Of a stretch of DNA of 64,000 nt, positions 9,048 through 17,577 are shown one piece after another. The position numbers and the translations under genes are program-made. The notes under the pieces are model-generated. The model was not told where the DNA came from, did not search any database, and saw only the letters and a list, made by a program, of their open reading frames with translations. The DNA is taken from the NCBI RefSeq assembly GCF_034479515.1, contig NZ_CP140152.1:186001-250000 (forward strand), in the 5' to 3' direction. The stretch's first letter is position 1. Every line of letters starts with the position of its first letter. The DNA comes from Duganella zoogloeoides. Its GTDB lineage: Bacteria > Pseudomonadota > Gammaproteobacteria > Burkholderiales > Burkholderiaceae_D.

Positions 9048-10472
9048 ATGACACACGTTTCAAGCCGCCTGGCGATGCTGCTGACCGCCATCCTGGCCTC
9101 CGGGGCCGTCCATGCCGCCACGGCGCTCGACATCCAGCCTGGCGGATCTTTCCGCAACACGGACAACAAGAACCTCAAGGATACGAGCGAAGGCACGTAC
9201 CCGGTTCCCTACAAAAAGCCTACCGCCGCCGAGATCACCGGCGCACTCGACCGCGTGCGCGGCTACGTGGACAGCATCACCCCCACCCGCATCATCGACA
9301 AGGCCACCGGCAAGCCGGTCACCGACCTGAAAAAACCTGTCGCTGGCGCCGTGTTCGAGCCGTCGTCCAACGATTTCGGCCTGATGGTCTACGAGATGGG
9401 CGTGATTCACTCGGGCCTGATCAAGGCTGCCGAAGTGACCGGCGACAAGCGCTACACCGACATGACGCGCCGCCACTTCCAGTTCTTCAAGGACAGCAAG
9501 CCGTACTTCCGCGCCCAGGAAGACCAGTTCAAGCTGGGCCGTGCCAACAGCTTCACCCGTTTCCTGCAGCCGATGTCGCTCGACGACAGCGGCTCGATGT
9601 GCGCGGCGCTGGTGCGCGCGCGCTTCGCCAAGGTCGGTCCCGACCTCAAGGACATGATCGACACCTGCAGCGGCTACGTGCAAAAGCAGCAGTACCGCCT
9701 GGCCGACGGCACGTTCGCGCGCAAGCGTCCGCAAGCGTCGTCGCTGTGGGCCGATGACATGTACATGGGCATTCCGGCGCTGGCCGAGATGGGCCACCTG
9801 ACCGGCGACAAAGCCTGGTTCGACGATGCCGCCTCGAACGTGCTGACCATGGCCGAGCACCTGTACAACAAGCAGAACAACCTGTTTACCCACGGCTGGA
9901 ACGCCAACAACCCGGACGCGCCGCGCTTCTACTGGGCGCGCGCCAACGGCTGGGCAGTGCTGGCCATGAGCGACCTGCTCGACGTGCTGCCGAAAGACCA
10001 TCCGTCATACAACAAGGTGCTGGCGCAACTGCGCGCCAGCCTGCACGGCATCGCCGAAACCCAGTCCGGCACCGGTCTGTGGCACCAGATGCTCGACCGT
10101 AACGACTCGTACCTGGAAACTTCGGCCACCGCCATCTTTGTGTACGTGTTTGCCCATGCGATCAACGAAGGCTGGATCAGCCCGACCACCTACGGCTCCA
10201 TTGCCCAGGCTGGCTGGGTAGGCCTGAGCACGCGCATCAACGCCAAGGGTCAAGTCGAGGGCACTTGCGTAGGCACCACGTTCGCCAGCGACCACATCTA
10301 CTACTACAACCGTCCGACCAGCGTCGATGCCATGCACGGCTACGGTCCGGTGTTGCTGGCGGGTGCAGAAATGCTGCGCATGCTGAAAAATCCCGAGATC
10401 GACATCCAGCACAAGCTGCGCACGTACCACTACGTGCCACGCGAGCACGGCAAGGCCATCAGCGATCACTGA
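9048..10472 (+). CDS. Glycoside hydrolase family 88/105 (unsaturated glucuronyl/rhamnogalacturonyl hydrolase-like)
   Basis: A 474-residue secreted (alpha/alpha)6-barrel enzyme with a signal peptide ending near VHA/ATALD. Family hallmarks are SLWADDMYMG (catalytic Asp region, about 229-238), FYWARANGW and DSYLETSATA. Such enzymes remove unsaturated uronic acids from oligosaccharides made by polysaccharide lyases. No lyase or transporter is adjacent, so the target polymer cannot be named. A perfect-stem terminator follows at 10491. Confidence 0.85.
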   Translation: MTHVSSRLAMLLTAILASGAVHAATALDIQPGGSFRNTDNKNLKDTSEGTYPVPYKKPTAAEITGALDRVRGYVDSITPTRIIDKATGKPVTDLKKPVAGAVFEPSSNDFGLMVYEMGVIHSGLIKAAEVTGDKRYTDMTRRHFQFFKDSKPYFRAQEDQFKLGRANSFTRFLQPMSLDDSGSMCAALVRARFAKVGPDLKDMIDTCSGYVQKQQYRLADGTFARKRPQASSLWADDMYMGIPALAEMGHLTGDKAWFDDAASNVLTMAEHLYNKQNNLFTHGWNANNPDAPRFYWARANGWAVLAMSDLLDVLPKDHPSYNKVLAQLRASLHGIAETQSGTGLWHQMLDRNDSYLETSATAIFVYVFAHAINEGWISPTTYGSIAQAGWVGLSTRINAKGQVEGTCVGTTFASDHIYYYNRPTSVDAMHGYGPVLLAGAEMLRMLKNPEIDIQHKLRTYHYVPREHGKAISDH

Positions 10473-10490
10473 TAGCCTCGATGTCTGATA

Positions 10491-10519
10491 AGGCGCCGCT
10501 GCGAGCGGCGCCTTTTTTT
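10491..10519. terminator. Intrinsic terminator, probably bidirectional
   Basis: A perfect 9-bp stem (GGCGCCGCT at 10492-10500, AGCGGCGCC at 10504-10512, loop GCG) is followed by seven T residues. It ends the GH88/105 gene. The minus-strand czcE-like gene stops at 10518, so the same hairpin may serve it. Confidence 0.85.
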
Positions 10520-10868
10520 AACCGCGGTACAGCGGGTGGGACGCCACGTGCACCGTGACCTTGTGGTTGATCATGCCGCTTGGCGCGATCTTGGACAGGT
10601 CGAAGCGGGCTTCATCGCGCAGCGTCTGGAAGTGCCAGGTGAAGCTTTGGCCGTTGACGCGAAACTCCACGGTCTCGCCGTTGTTCACGTTGACCGCCCG
10701 GGTTTTTTCCGTGATCACCACGTGGCGCTCGGCGGCGGTGGCTGGCGCCATGGTGCCGTACGGGGCAGCCTTGGTACCGGCGGCGTGGGCGCCGCCAGCC
10801 AGCAGTGCTGCGGCCAGGCCCGTTGCCAGGGTGGTTGCGAGAGCGGCTTTGCGGAAGGTCTTGAACAT
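10518..10868 (-). CDS. CzcE-like copper/metal-binding periplasmic protein
   Basis: A 116-residue exported protein. ATG at 10868 follows AAGGA and gives a signal peptide of about 29 residues ending at AHA/AGTKAAPYG. The mature part matches CzcE-type proteins (PYGTMAPATAAERHVVITEKTR, then NGETVEFRVNGQSF and FDLSKIAP). In Cupriavidus CzcE binds copper and is part of a heavy-metal locus. Here there is no metal efflux pump or two-component system next to it, so it is an isolated member. Confidence 0.82.
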   Translation of the reverse strand: MFKTFRKAALATTLATGLAAALLAGGAHAAGTKAAPYGTMAPATAAERHVVITEKTRAVNVNNGETVEFRVNGQSFTWHFQTLRDEARFDLSKIAPSGMINHKVTVHVASHPLYRG

Positions 10869-10993
10869 GATGAAATCCTTTGAGTGGTAGAGCAGGGGTT
10901 CCTGCGGTCGTTGCCGGCATACGTTCGATTTGCTGCCGACAGAACACAGTATGGATGCGCCGTCCACGCCTAAAATCTGCCGCTCGGGGTGTA

Positions 10994-11005
10994 CGGCATA
11001 TGCCG
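10994..11005. promoter_or_regulatory. 12-bp palindrome in the czcE / thioesterase intergenic region
   Basis: CGGCATATGCCG is a perfect palindrome in the 239-base gap between the divergent czcE-like gene and the thioesterase; CGGCATAT recurs just after it. It could be an operator, but nothing else supports that. Confidence 0.25.
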
Positions 11006-11107
11006 GTCGGCATATTTCGCTGGTGGCATCCGAGGCGTGCCTCTAGCAGAGCGCAAGGCGCTTCGCTATAGTGGCTGCCAAGCCCATCCTTACCGAAGGA
11101 ATTACCG

Positions 11108-11545
11108 ATGCATCCCGAAAAAATGACCGGCCTGGAATTGCTGCAGGCAGCGATAGACGGCAAGTTTCCCCGCCCACCGATGTCCGACACCATGCCGATG
11201 GAAATCACCGAGGCCAAGGCCGGCTACATTCTCGGCACCGCGCGCGCCGACGAGCGCCACATCAACGTGATGGGCGGCATCCACGGCGGCTTTGCCGCCA
11301 CCATCCTCGACTCGGCCACCGGCTGCGCCGTGCACTCGATGCTGGAAGCGGGCGTGGGCTACGGCACCACCGACCTCAGCGTCAAAATGTTCCGCCCGGT
11401 ACCCAAGGGCGAAACCTTGATCGTCGAAGGCAAGATCATCAACCTCTCGCGCAGCCTCGGCGTGTCCGAAGGCACGCTCAAGACTGCCGACGGCAAGCTG
11501 CTGGCCCACGCCACCGCCACCTGTTTTATTTTGCGCCGCGACTGA
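11108..11545 (+). CDS. PaaI-family hotdog thioesterase
   Basis: A 145-residue single-domain hotdog-fold acyl-CoA thioesterase. The family core GGIHGGFAATILDSATGCAV supplies the catalytic-site HGG and an Asp, and the dimer strand TDLSVKMFRPVPKGETL follows. An AAGGA site stands upstream of ATG 11108. The substrate is unknown; members hydrolyse medium-chain or aryl acyl-CoAs. The esterase gene begins two bases after its stop, which suggests co-transcription. Confidence 0.87.
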   Translation: MHPEKMTGLELLQAAIDGKFPRPPMSDTMPMEITEAKAGYILGTARADERHINVMGGIHGGFAATILDSATGCAVHSMLEAGVGYGTTDLSVKMFRPVPKGETLIVEGKIINLSRSLGVSEGTLKTADGKLLAHATATCFILRRD

Positions 11546-11547
11546 CC

Positions 11548-12639
11548 ATGTTGAACCTGACCCGGCAATTCTTCCGCGCCGCCGGCCTGGCCGCGCTGGT
11601 CGCTTCCAGCAGTGCCTGGGCCGCCGTGGCCGTCGGCGCCGATGACGCCAACTTGCAATACACGGGCCGCATCGACTTCGCCGACAAGGCGGCGCCGGTG
11701 ATCTCGTGGCCCGGCACCAGCATCGAAGGCAACTTCACCGGCAGCAGCCTGGCGGTCACGCTCGATGACCAATACGGCAAGAACTGGTTCAACGTTTTTA
11801 TTGACGGCAAGCTCGATAAACCGGTGATCATCAGCGCCGCCAAGGGCGGCAAGACTTACCCGGTGGCGACCGGCTTGCCGGCCGGTCCGCACCGCTTCCT
11901 GATTACCAAGCGTACCGAGGGTGAGGAGGGCGCGACCGTGTTCCGTGGCCTGGAACTGGCCGACGGCGCCAGGTTGCTGGCGCCGCCCCCGCGCAAGGCG
12001 CGCCGCATCGCCTTTTTTGGCGACTCGATCACCAGCGGCATGGGCAACGAGGCGCCCGACGACGGCCCCGATCACGAACTCAAGGACAAGAACAACTTCA
12101 TGGCGTACGACGCCATCACCGCGCGCGCGCTCGACGCGGAAATGCACGTGGTGTCGCAAAGCGGCATCGGCGTGATGATCAGCTGGTTCCCGTTCATCAT
12201 GCCGCAGTTTTACGACCAGTTGAGCGCGGTGGGCAACAACGACAGCCGCTGGGATTTCAGCCAGTGGACGCCGGACGTGGTGGTGATCAACCTGTTCCAG
12301 AACGACAAATGGCTGATCGACCGCGAGCAGCGGCTCAAGCCAATCCCGACCGACGCGCAGCGCATCGCCGCCTACAAGGATTTGGTGAAAAAGATCCGCG
12401 CCGAGTATCCGCGCGCCTACATCATCTGCGCACTGGGCAGCATGGACGCGGTGAGCCCGGGCAGCAAGTGGCCCGGCTACGTGAGCAGCGCGGTGGCGCA
12501 ACTACGCGCCGAGCAGGATGAACGCATCGACACGCTGTTTTTCGACTACACGGGCTACGACAAACACCCGCGCGTGAAACACCACCAGGCCAATGCCGCC
12601 AAGCTGACGGCGTTTGTCCGCCAAAAAATGGGTTGGTAA
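11548..12639 (+). CDS. SGNH/GDSL esterase, CE2-like two-domain carbohydrate esterase
   Basis: A 363-residue secreted esterase. The signal peptide ends near AWA/AVAVG. Residues about 25-145 look like the beta-sandwich domain of carbohydrate esterase family 2, and the SGNH domain follows with FFGDSITSG (nucleophile Ser, about 156), VVINLFQND (block III Asn) and a terminal DKHPRVKHH (Asp/His). CE2 enzymes deacetylate plant polysaccharides; the actual substrate here is inferred only from the fold. Its start two bases after the thioesterase stop suggests an operon. Confidence 0.75.
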   Translation: MLNLTRQFFRAAGLAALVASSSAWAAVAVGADDANLQYTGRIDFADKAAPVISWPGTSIEGNFTGSSLAVTLDDQYGKNWFNVFIDGKLDKPVIISAAKGGKTYPVATGLPAGPHRFLITKRTEGEEGATVFRGLELADGARLLAPPPRKARRIAFFGDSITSGMGNEAPDDGPDHELKDKNNFMAYDAITARALDAEMHVVSQSGIGVMISWFPFIMPQFYDQLSAVGNNDSRWDFSQWTPDVVVINLFQNDKWLIDREQRLKPIPTDAQRIAAYKDLVKKIRAEYPRAYIICALGSMDAVSPGSKWPGYVSSAVAQLRAEQDERIDTLFFDYTGYDKHPRVKHHQANAAKLTAFVRQKMGW

Positions 12640-12643
12640 CTTC

Positions 12644-12907
12644 GGGGTCAGTGCCGACATTCGGACACGAACTGAGCCCTATAGCGGTTGGGCCCGTGTC
12701 CAAATGTCGGCACTGACCCTAATGCCGTTACTAATGCCGTTAAGTTAAGCTCCGCATAGCCGTCGTACCCGCGCAGGCGGGTACCCAAGTTCTGCAAAAT
12801 CCCCGGAAACGCCTGCCAAATTGGGTCCCCGCCTGCGCAGGGACGACATTTTTAAGCAAACAAAATTAAGACTTTTCGCTTAACTTAACGGCATTAGGCA
12901 CTGACCC
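12644..12907. repeat. Nested inverted-repeat island (REP/MITE-like)
   Basis: Three structures are stacked in the gene-free stretch. First, a 25-base inverted repeat with 23 matches (12644-12668 with 12696-12720). Second, a perfect 19-base inverted repeat, left arm starting TAATGCCGTTAAG at 12732-12750 and right arm at 12878-12896. Third, nested inside the second, a REP-like 27-base inverted repeat with 24 matches (12762-12788 with 12821-12847). An outer GGGTCAGTGCC (12645) also pairs with GGCACTGACCC ending at 12907. No open reading frame lies within. Confidence 0.8.
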
Positions 12908-12913
12908 TGAACT

Positions 12914-14644
12914 TTAAAATTCTTCCCAGTCGCCGTCGCTGCTGGCGGCGGGTTTGGTGCGGGCGGGTTTGTCGGCCAGTTTTAATGCTGGCGATTTGGC
13001 CGCTGGCCTGGCTGCCGGTTTGGTAATCGCAGGGCGGGTGGCTGGGGCTGCTGCTTTGGCTGCTGCCGGACGCGATGCTGTTGACGCGCGAGCCGGGCTG
13101 CCAGCCACCTGGAACACACTCACCATCTCGGCCAGTTTGACTGCCTGCTCCTGCATCGCTTGCGAAGCGGCGGCGGCTTGTTCCACCAGTGCGGCATTTT
13201 GCTGGGTGACCGTGTCCATCTCGGCCACGGCGGTGTTGATCTGCTCGATGCCCAGTTCCTGCTCGCGGCCGGCCGAGCTGATCTCGCCCATGATCTGCGT
13301 GACGCGGCGCACGCTGCTGACGATTTCCGTCATGGTGGTGCCCGCTTCGTTCACCAGCGCGCTGCCGGTGCCCACTTTTTCCACCGAATCGGTAATGAGC
13401 TGCTTGATGTCCTTGGCGGCGCTGGCCGAGCGGTGCGCCAGGTTGCGCACTTCGGTGGCCACTACCGCGAAGCCACGGCCCTGCTCGCCGGCGCGGGCCG
13501 CTTCCACGGCCGCGTTCAGCGCCAGGATGTTGGTCTGGAAGGCGATGCCGTCGATCACGCCGATGATGTCGGCGATCTTGTCCGACGATTCGGTGATTGA
13601 GGCCATGGTATCGACCACGCGCGCGACCAGCTCGCCCCCCTTGACGGCGATGTCCGAGGCGGAACCGACCAGCTGGTTGGCCTGGCGGGCGTTGTCCGAA
13701 TTTTGTTTGACGGTCGAGGTCAGTTCCTCCAGCGATGACGCGGTTTCCTCCAGGCTTGCGGCCTGCTGTTCGGTGCGGCGCGACAGGTCCATATTGCCGG
13801 CGGCGATTTCATTGCTGGCAGTGGCGATGGCGTCGCTGCCGTCGCGCACGCTGCGCACGGTGTCGGCCAGGCGGTCCTGCATCTGGTGCAGGCCGGTCAT
13901 CAGCGCGCCCATTTCATCCTGGCGGCCGAGGTCGATGGTATTGGCCAGGTTGCCGTCGGCAATGGCGTTGAAGTGCTTCAATGCTTCGCCCAGCGGGTTC
14001 ATCACGGCGCGCAGCAGCATGAGCGACGACACCAGCGCCACGACCAGGCCCAGCACGATGGCAACGATGGCGAAGGTCATGTTGCGGTTGTAGGCGGCCT
14101 GGCTGGCCTCGTATTGCCTGGCAGTCGATTCGAGCTGGTACACGGACAGCTTTTCGGCGCTGTCGGTGTACAGGCGGAACAGGCGGGTCACTTCGCTGAG
14201 CATCAGGCGGTCAATTTCCGGCTGGTTCTTCTCGCGCAGCGCCTTGAATGCCTGCTGGATGCCGTCCTTGATCAGCGCGGTGCGCGCGGCGCCGGTCTGG
14301 TCGGCCAGCGCTTTTTCACCGTCGCCGAAAGGCAGTGCGGTATAGCGCGCCCAGGCTTTGTCGCTGGCGTCGAGGAAGCCTTGCGAGCGGGCCAGCGTTT
14401 CTTCAGCATTGGCCGCGTCCGGCTTGAGCGCCACGCGGTCGATCGACAGGCGCGCGCGGTCGATCTGGATCTGGGTGTCGGCAATGGCCTTCATCGACAC
14501 CATGGAATTTTCGTAGACGTCCTTGAGTACGCCGTTGGTGGTGTGCAGCGCCGAGATGCCGCGCACGCCAATAAAGATCATCAAGGCGCCGAGCAGCAGC
14601 ATGGTCCCGATCAGGCGGGTGCGGATAGTGAGGTTTGAAAACAT
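12914..14644 (-). CDS. Methyl-accepting chemotaxis protein with CheR/CheB-type C-terminal tail
   Basis: A 576-residue transmembrane receptor. TM1 is about 8-30, a four-helix-bundle periplasmic sensor follows, TM2 is about 180-205, then HAMP, then the cytoplasmic hairpin whose tip [18 protein letters not shown] is intact. After the hairpin comes an Ala/Pro/Lys-rich linker of about 60 residues and the terminal pentapeptide DWEEF, which fits the xWxxF tether that binds CheR and CheB in Tar/Tsr. Start 14644 is preferred (GGAAC upstream); 14656 is an alternative. No other chemotaxis gene is nearby. Confidence 0.93.
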   Translation of the reverse strand: MFSNLTIRTRLIGTMLLLGALMIFIGVRGISALHTTNGVLKDVYENSMVSMKAIADTQIQIDRARLSIDRVALKPDAANAEETLARSQGFLDASDKAWARYTALPFGDGEKALADQTGAARTALIKDGIQQAFKALREKNQPEIDRLMLSEVTRLFRLYTDSAEKLSVYQLESTARQYEASQAAYNRNMTFAIVAIVLGLVVALVSSLMLLRAVMNPLGEALKHFNAIADGNLANTIDLGRQDEMGALMTGLHQMQDRLADTVRSVRDGSDAIATASNEIAAGNMDLSRRTEQQAASLEETASSLEELTSTVKQNSDNARQANQLVGSASDIAVKGGELVARVVDTMASITESSDKIADIIGVIDGIAFQTNILALNAAVEAARAGEQGRGFAVVATEVRNLAHRSASAAKDIKQLITDSVEKVGTGSALVNEAGTTMTEIVSSVRRVTQIMGEISSAGREQELGIEQINTAVAEMDTVTQQNAALVEQAAAASQAMQEQAVKLAEMVSVFQVAGSPARASTASRPAAAKAAAPATRPAITKPAARPAAKSPALKLADKPARTKPAASSDGDWEEF

Positions 14645-14973
14645 GGTGTGTTCCATTCGAGAAGTGTCGCAAGGCCAAAATACGGTCAACGTAAGCAGGA
14701 TTGCAATGTCAACAGCGGCAACGGACCAGGGGACGTGGCGGCCGGTTGCGGAAAATCGGTCTCTACGCTGTGCGCCGGGATGGCGGTGGGCAGCGATGCG
14801 GCAGGGGAATGGGCCACATGGAGGGTTCGGTCACTGCGGCGGGGATAAGGCCGTAGACTTGCATGCGCGTAGTCTGAAAGACCGGCAGTGTGACAGCGAA
14901 CGCCGCCAGTCTAGCTGATTAATTTCTGGTGGGCAAATGAAACAAATTGAATTGCAGATGATTTTGCGACACT
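14645..14973. other. 329-base gap upstream of the chemoreceptor gene
   Basis: No gene was found here. On the minus strand there is a weak sigma-70-like pair, TTGCAA (14706-14701), an 18-base gap, and TATTTT (14682-14677), which could drive the chemoreceptor gene. I see no repeat or flagellar sigma-28 site. Confidence 0.3.
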
Positions 14974-15528
14974 TCAGCGCGGCCGCGCCGGATTGCCGAC
15001 CACGGTCACGCCGGGTGCAACGTCGCGCGTGACCACGCTGCCGGCGCCGATCAGGGCATCGTCGCCGATGGTCACGCCCGGCATGATCAGCGCGCCGGCA
15101 CCGATCCAGACATTCTTGCCGATCTTGATCGGCCGCCCGAACTCCAGCCCTTGGGCGCGCAGCGCCGGTTCGCGCGGATGGTCGGCGGTGAGGATTTGCA
15201 CGCCGGGCCCGATCTGCGTGCCGTCGCCGATTTCCACCTGTACCACGTCGAGAATGACGCAGTTGAAATTCATGAACACGCCGTCGCCGAGCGTGATGTT
15301 GTAGCCGTAGTCGAGGTGGAACGGCGGACGCACCACGCAGTGCTTGCCGACGGCGCCCAAGCCTTCGTGCAGCAGTTCAGCATGTTGTTGCGGTGTCAGG
15401 CCGATGCTGCGGTTGTAGCGCTCCATCCAGTGGCGGGCGGCAGCCTGGTCGGCCTGCAGTTCGTCATCGACGGCAGTGTAAAACTCGCCGGCCAGCATTT
15501 TCTGTTTTTCGGTTTTGGTATTGGGCAT
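14974..15528 (-). CDS. maa: Sugar O-acetyltransferase (maltose/galactoside acetyltransferase family)
   Basis: A 184-residue left-handed beta-helix (hexapeptide) acetyltransferase using acetyl-CoA. The N-terminal MLAGEFYTAVDDEL is the Mac domain seen in Maa/NodL/LacA. The catalytic His sits in TADHPREPALR, and repeats such as IGKNVWIGAGALIMPGVTIG follow. ATG 15528 has AAGGA ten bases upstream; the ATG at 15537 would be too close to it. The gene is divergent from the TetR regulator, which may control it through the operator at 15629. Confidence 0.88.
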   Translation of the reverse strand: MPNTKTEKQKMLAGEFYTAVDDELQADQAAARHWMERYNRSIGLTPQQHAELLHEGLGAVGKHCVVRPPFHLDYGYNITLGDGVFMNFNCVILDVVQVEIGDGTQIGPGVQILTADHPREPALRAQGLEFGRPIKIGKNVWIGAGALIMPGVTIGDDALIGAGSVVTRDVAPGVTVVGNPARPR

Positions 15529-15628
15529 CGTCAGCATTTCCTTTGGCAAGAGTGTGGATTTTGCCATAGTTGTCAGCAGGGCCAGGCACCGCACCTTGAC
15601 GTCCCCCGGCCTTGCGCTTATATTAATG

Positions 15629-15642
15629 ACTTACAAGTAAGT
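15629..15642. promoter_or_regulatory. Candidate TetR operator
   Basis: ACTTAC-AA-GTAAGT, a perfect 6-bp inverted repeat, lies in the intergenic region between the divergent acetyltransferase and TetR genes, 26 bases before the regulator's ATG. It overlaps the AT-rich TATTAATGA stretch that may hold a -10 element. The position is typical of an autoregulatory TetR site. Confidence 0.6.
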
Positions 15643-15668
15643 AACAGTCAGGCAAGAGTCGATCCCCC

Positions 15669-16313
15669 ATGCAAGCCCCTCAAGACAACAAGCCCCGCTG
15701 GGAGCGGCGCAAGGATGCGCGCCCGCAGGAATTGCTGGCCGCTGCCCTCGACCAGTTCGTCGAACGTGGTTATGCCGCCACCCGGCTGGAAGACGTGGCC
15801 AAGCGCGCCGGCGTGTCCAAGGGCACGCTTTACCTGTATTTCACCAACAAGGAAGAGCTGTTCAAGGCCGTGGTGCGTGGCACCATTGTCGAAGTTATCG
15901 GCGAGGCCGAGCAGGATGCCGCCGGTTTCGAAGGCCACAGCGCCGCGCTGATGCGCGAGCTGCTGATGCGCTGGTGGAACCAGTGCTGCTCCAGCCAACT
16001 GGCCGGGATCACCAAGCTGATGTTCGCCGAAGGTAACAACTTTCCGGAACTGGCGCATTTTTACAACGAAGAAGTGGTGGCGCGCGGTACCGGACTGATC
16101 CGCAGCGTGCTGGTGCGCGGCATTGATCGCGGCGAGTTTCGCGCCGTCGATCCCGACGTCATGACGCCGGTGCTGGTGGCGCCGGTGATGATGCTCATGA
16201 TGTGGACCCAGTCCTTCATGCCCGCCTGCGAGATGCCACCGATCGATCCGCACGCCTATATGGACCTGTTTATCACCACCAACCTGGCCGGCCTGGCCGC
16301 CCCCGCGCAGTGA
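15669..16313 (+). CDS. TetR/AcrR family transcriptional regulator
   Basis: A 214-residue repressor. The N-terminal HTH (about 15-65) reads ELLAAALDQFVERGYAATRL then DVAKRAGVSKGTLYLYFTNK, the standard TetR signature. The C-terminal ligand domain ends with a Met-rich helix (VMMLMMWTQSFMP). Similar C-termini occur in regulators of efflux or lipid genes, but the ligand is unknown. It is divergent from maa. Confidence 0.9.
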   Translation: MQAPQDNKPRWERRKDARPQELLAAALDQFVERGYAATRLEDVAKRAGVSKGTLYLYFTNKEELFKAVVRGTIVEVIGEAEQDAAGFEGHSAALMRELLMRWWNQCCSSQLAGITKLMFAEGNNFPELAHFYNEEVVARGTGLIRSVLVRGIDRGEFRAVDPDVMTPVLVAPVMMLMMWTQSFMPACEMPPIDPHAYMDLFITTNLAGLAAPAQ

Positions 16314-16490
16314 GCCGGCGCCGCAGCGTTACGCCCCTGCGCGGCCAGCTTGCCGTTTCCGCCGGTTCAACCCCCTCAAATTGCAGCCTGTCGCAATTTC
16401 CCGCGATCCGACCGTCATATCGTTAATATGTCCCCCGATGTCAGTTCAACGATAAAATGACGGATTATTTAATCCCGACCGAGTCTTAAG

Positions 16491-17144
16491 ATGAATATTG
16501 AACAAGTCCGCTTCAACATGATCGAACAGCAAATCCGCCCTTGGGACGTCCTCGACACCGAAGTGCTGGACCTGCTGCACGTGGTCAAGCGCGAGAATTT
16601 CGTGCCTGTCGCCCACAAGGCGCTGGCCTTTGCCGATACCGAAATTCCACTGCCAGGCGGCGAGAACATGTTGTTCCCGAAGATCGAAGCGCGCCTGCTG
16701 CAAGACGTCATGGTCAAGAAACATGAGTCGGTGCTGGAAATCGGTACCGGCTCCGGCTACATGGCTGCGCTGCTGGCATACCGCGCGCGCCACGTGACCA
16801 CCGTGGAAATCTCGCCGGAACTCAAAGCCCTGGCCGAGCAGAACCTGGCCGCCAACGGCGTGGCCAATGTCACGGTCGAACTGGGCGATGGCGCGCAGGG
16901 CTGGACCAACGGCGCACCGTTCGATGTGATCGTGGTGTCGGGTTCGCTGCCGGAACTGCCGGAAGCGCTGCTCAAGCAGCTCAAGGTCGGCGGCCGCCTG
17001 GCGGTCATCATCGGCCAGGCGCCGGCGATGAAGGCGCAGCTGATCACCCGTACCGGCGAAGCCGGCTACGACACGCGCACGCTGTTCGAGACCTCGGTCA
17101 AGCCTTTGCTGCTGGCTTCCAGGCCGTCGGCGTTCAAGTTCTGA
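16491..17144 (+). CDS. Protein-L-isoaspartate O-methyltransferase family protein
   Basis: A 217-residue SAM-dependent methyltransferase. The SAM-binding motif VLEIGTGSGYMAALLA is at about 82-97 and the next acidic motif is VTTVEISPELKALAEQN. The N-terminal part (FNMIEQQIRPWDV) fits the Pcm-like paralogs found upstream of tolC in betaproteobacteria, where the family is annotated as isoaspartate repair but the activity is not proven. It is 11 bases before the rhodanese gene and likely co-transcribed. Confidence 0.85.
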   Translation: MNIEQVRFNMIEQQIRPWDVLDTEVLDLLHVVKRENFVPVAHKALAFADTEIPLPGGENMLFPKIEARLLQDVMVKKHESVLEIGTGSGYMAALLAYRARHVTTVEISPELKALAEQNLAANGVANVTVELGDGAQGWTNGAPFDVIVVSGSLPELPEALLKQLKVGGRLAVIIGQAPAMKAQLITRTGEAGYDTRTLFETSVKPLLLASRPSAFKF

Positions 17145-17155
17145 GCGGGGCCGGC

Positions 17156-17479
17156 ATGCAGATGATCACCGCGCCGGAACTGGCGGCCTGGCTGGCCGAC
17201 GATACGCGCGCCAAGCCGGTGCTGCTCGATGTACGCGAGCCGTGGGAATTCGACGAGTGCCGTATCGACGGCTCGGTGCTGATTCCGATGAACACCATCC
17301 CGGGACGCATCGACGACCTCGATGAAGATGCCGAGATCGTCTGCATCTGCCACCACGGCGCACGCAGCATGAACGTGGCAGCGTTCCTCGAGCGTCACGG
17401 CTTCGGCAAGATGGTCAACCTGACGGGCGGCATCCATGCCTGGGCCCTGCAAGTTGATCCGGCAATGAAAAAGTATTAA
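17156..17479 (+). CDS. Rhodanese-like domain protein
   Basis: A 107-residue single-domain sulfurtransferase-like protein. The active-site loop is CICHHGARS, with the usual persulfide-forming cysteine (CxxGxR form) and arginine. LLDVREPWEFDECRI is the rhodanese motif at the start. It lies between the methyltransferase and tolC, an order I associate with betaproteobacterial tolC loci. The sulfur acceptor is unknown. Confidence 0.88.
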   Translation: MQMITAPELAAWLADDTRAKPVLLDVREPWEFDECRIDGSVLIPMNTIPGRIDDLDEDAEIVCICHHGARSMNVAAFLERHGFGKMVNLTGGIHAWALQVDPAMKKY

Positions 17480-17512
17480 AGGTATTAAAGGTAGAGAACG
17501 CAAGCGCCGGCC

Positions 17513-17534
17513 ATCACCGGCGCTGCGGGAGCAG
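17513..17534. repeat. Hairpin before tolC
   Basis: AGCGCCGG-CCATCA-CCGGCGCT is a perfect 8-bp hairpin in the 98-base gap between the rhodanese gene and tolC. There is no T-tract, so it may be an mRNA processing or weak termination structure. Confidence 0.4.
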
Positions 17535-17577
17535 TGTTTGATTCGATCAACTTAAAAAGACTCCAACGGAGAAAGCA

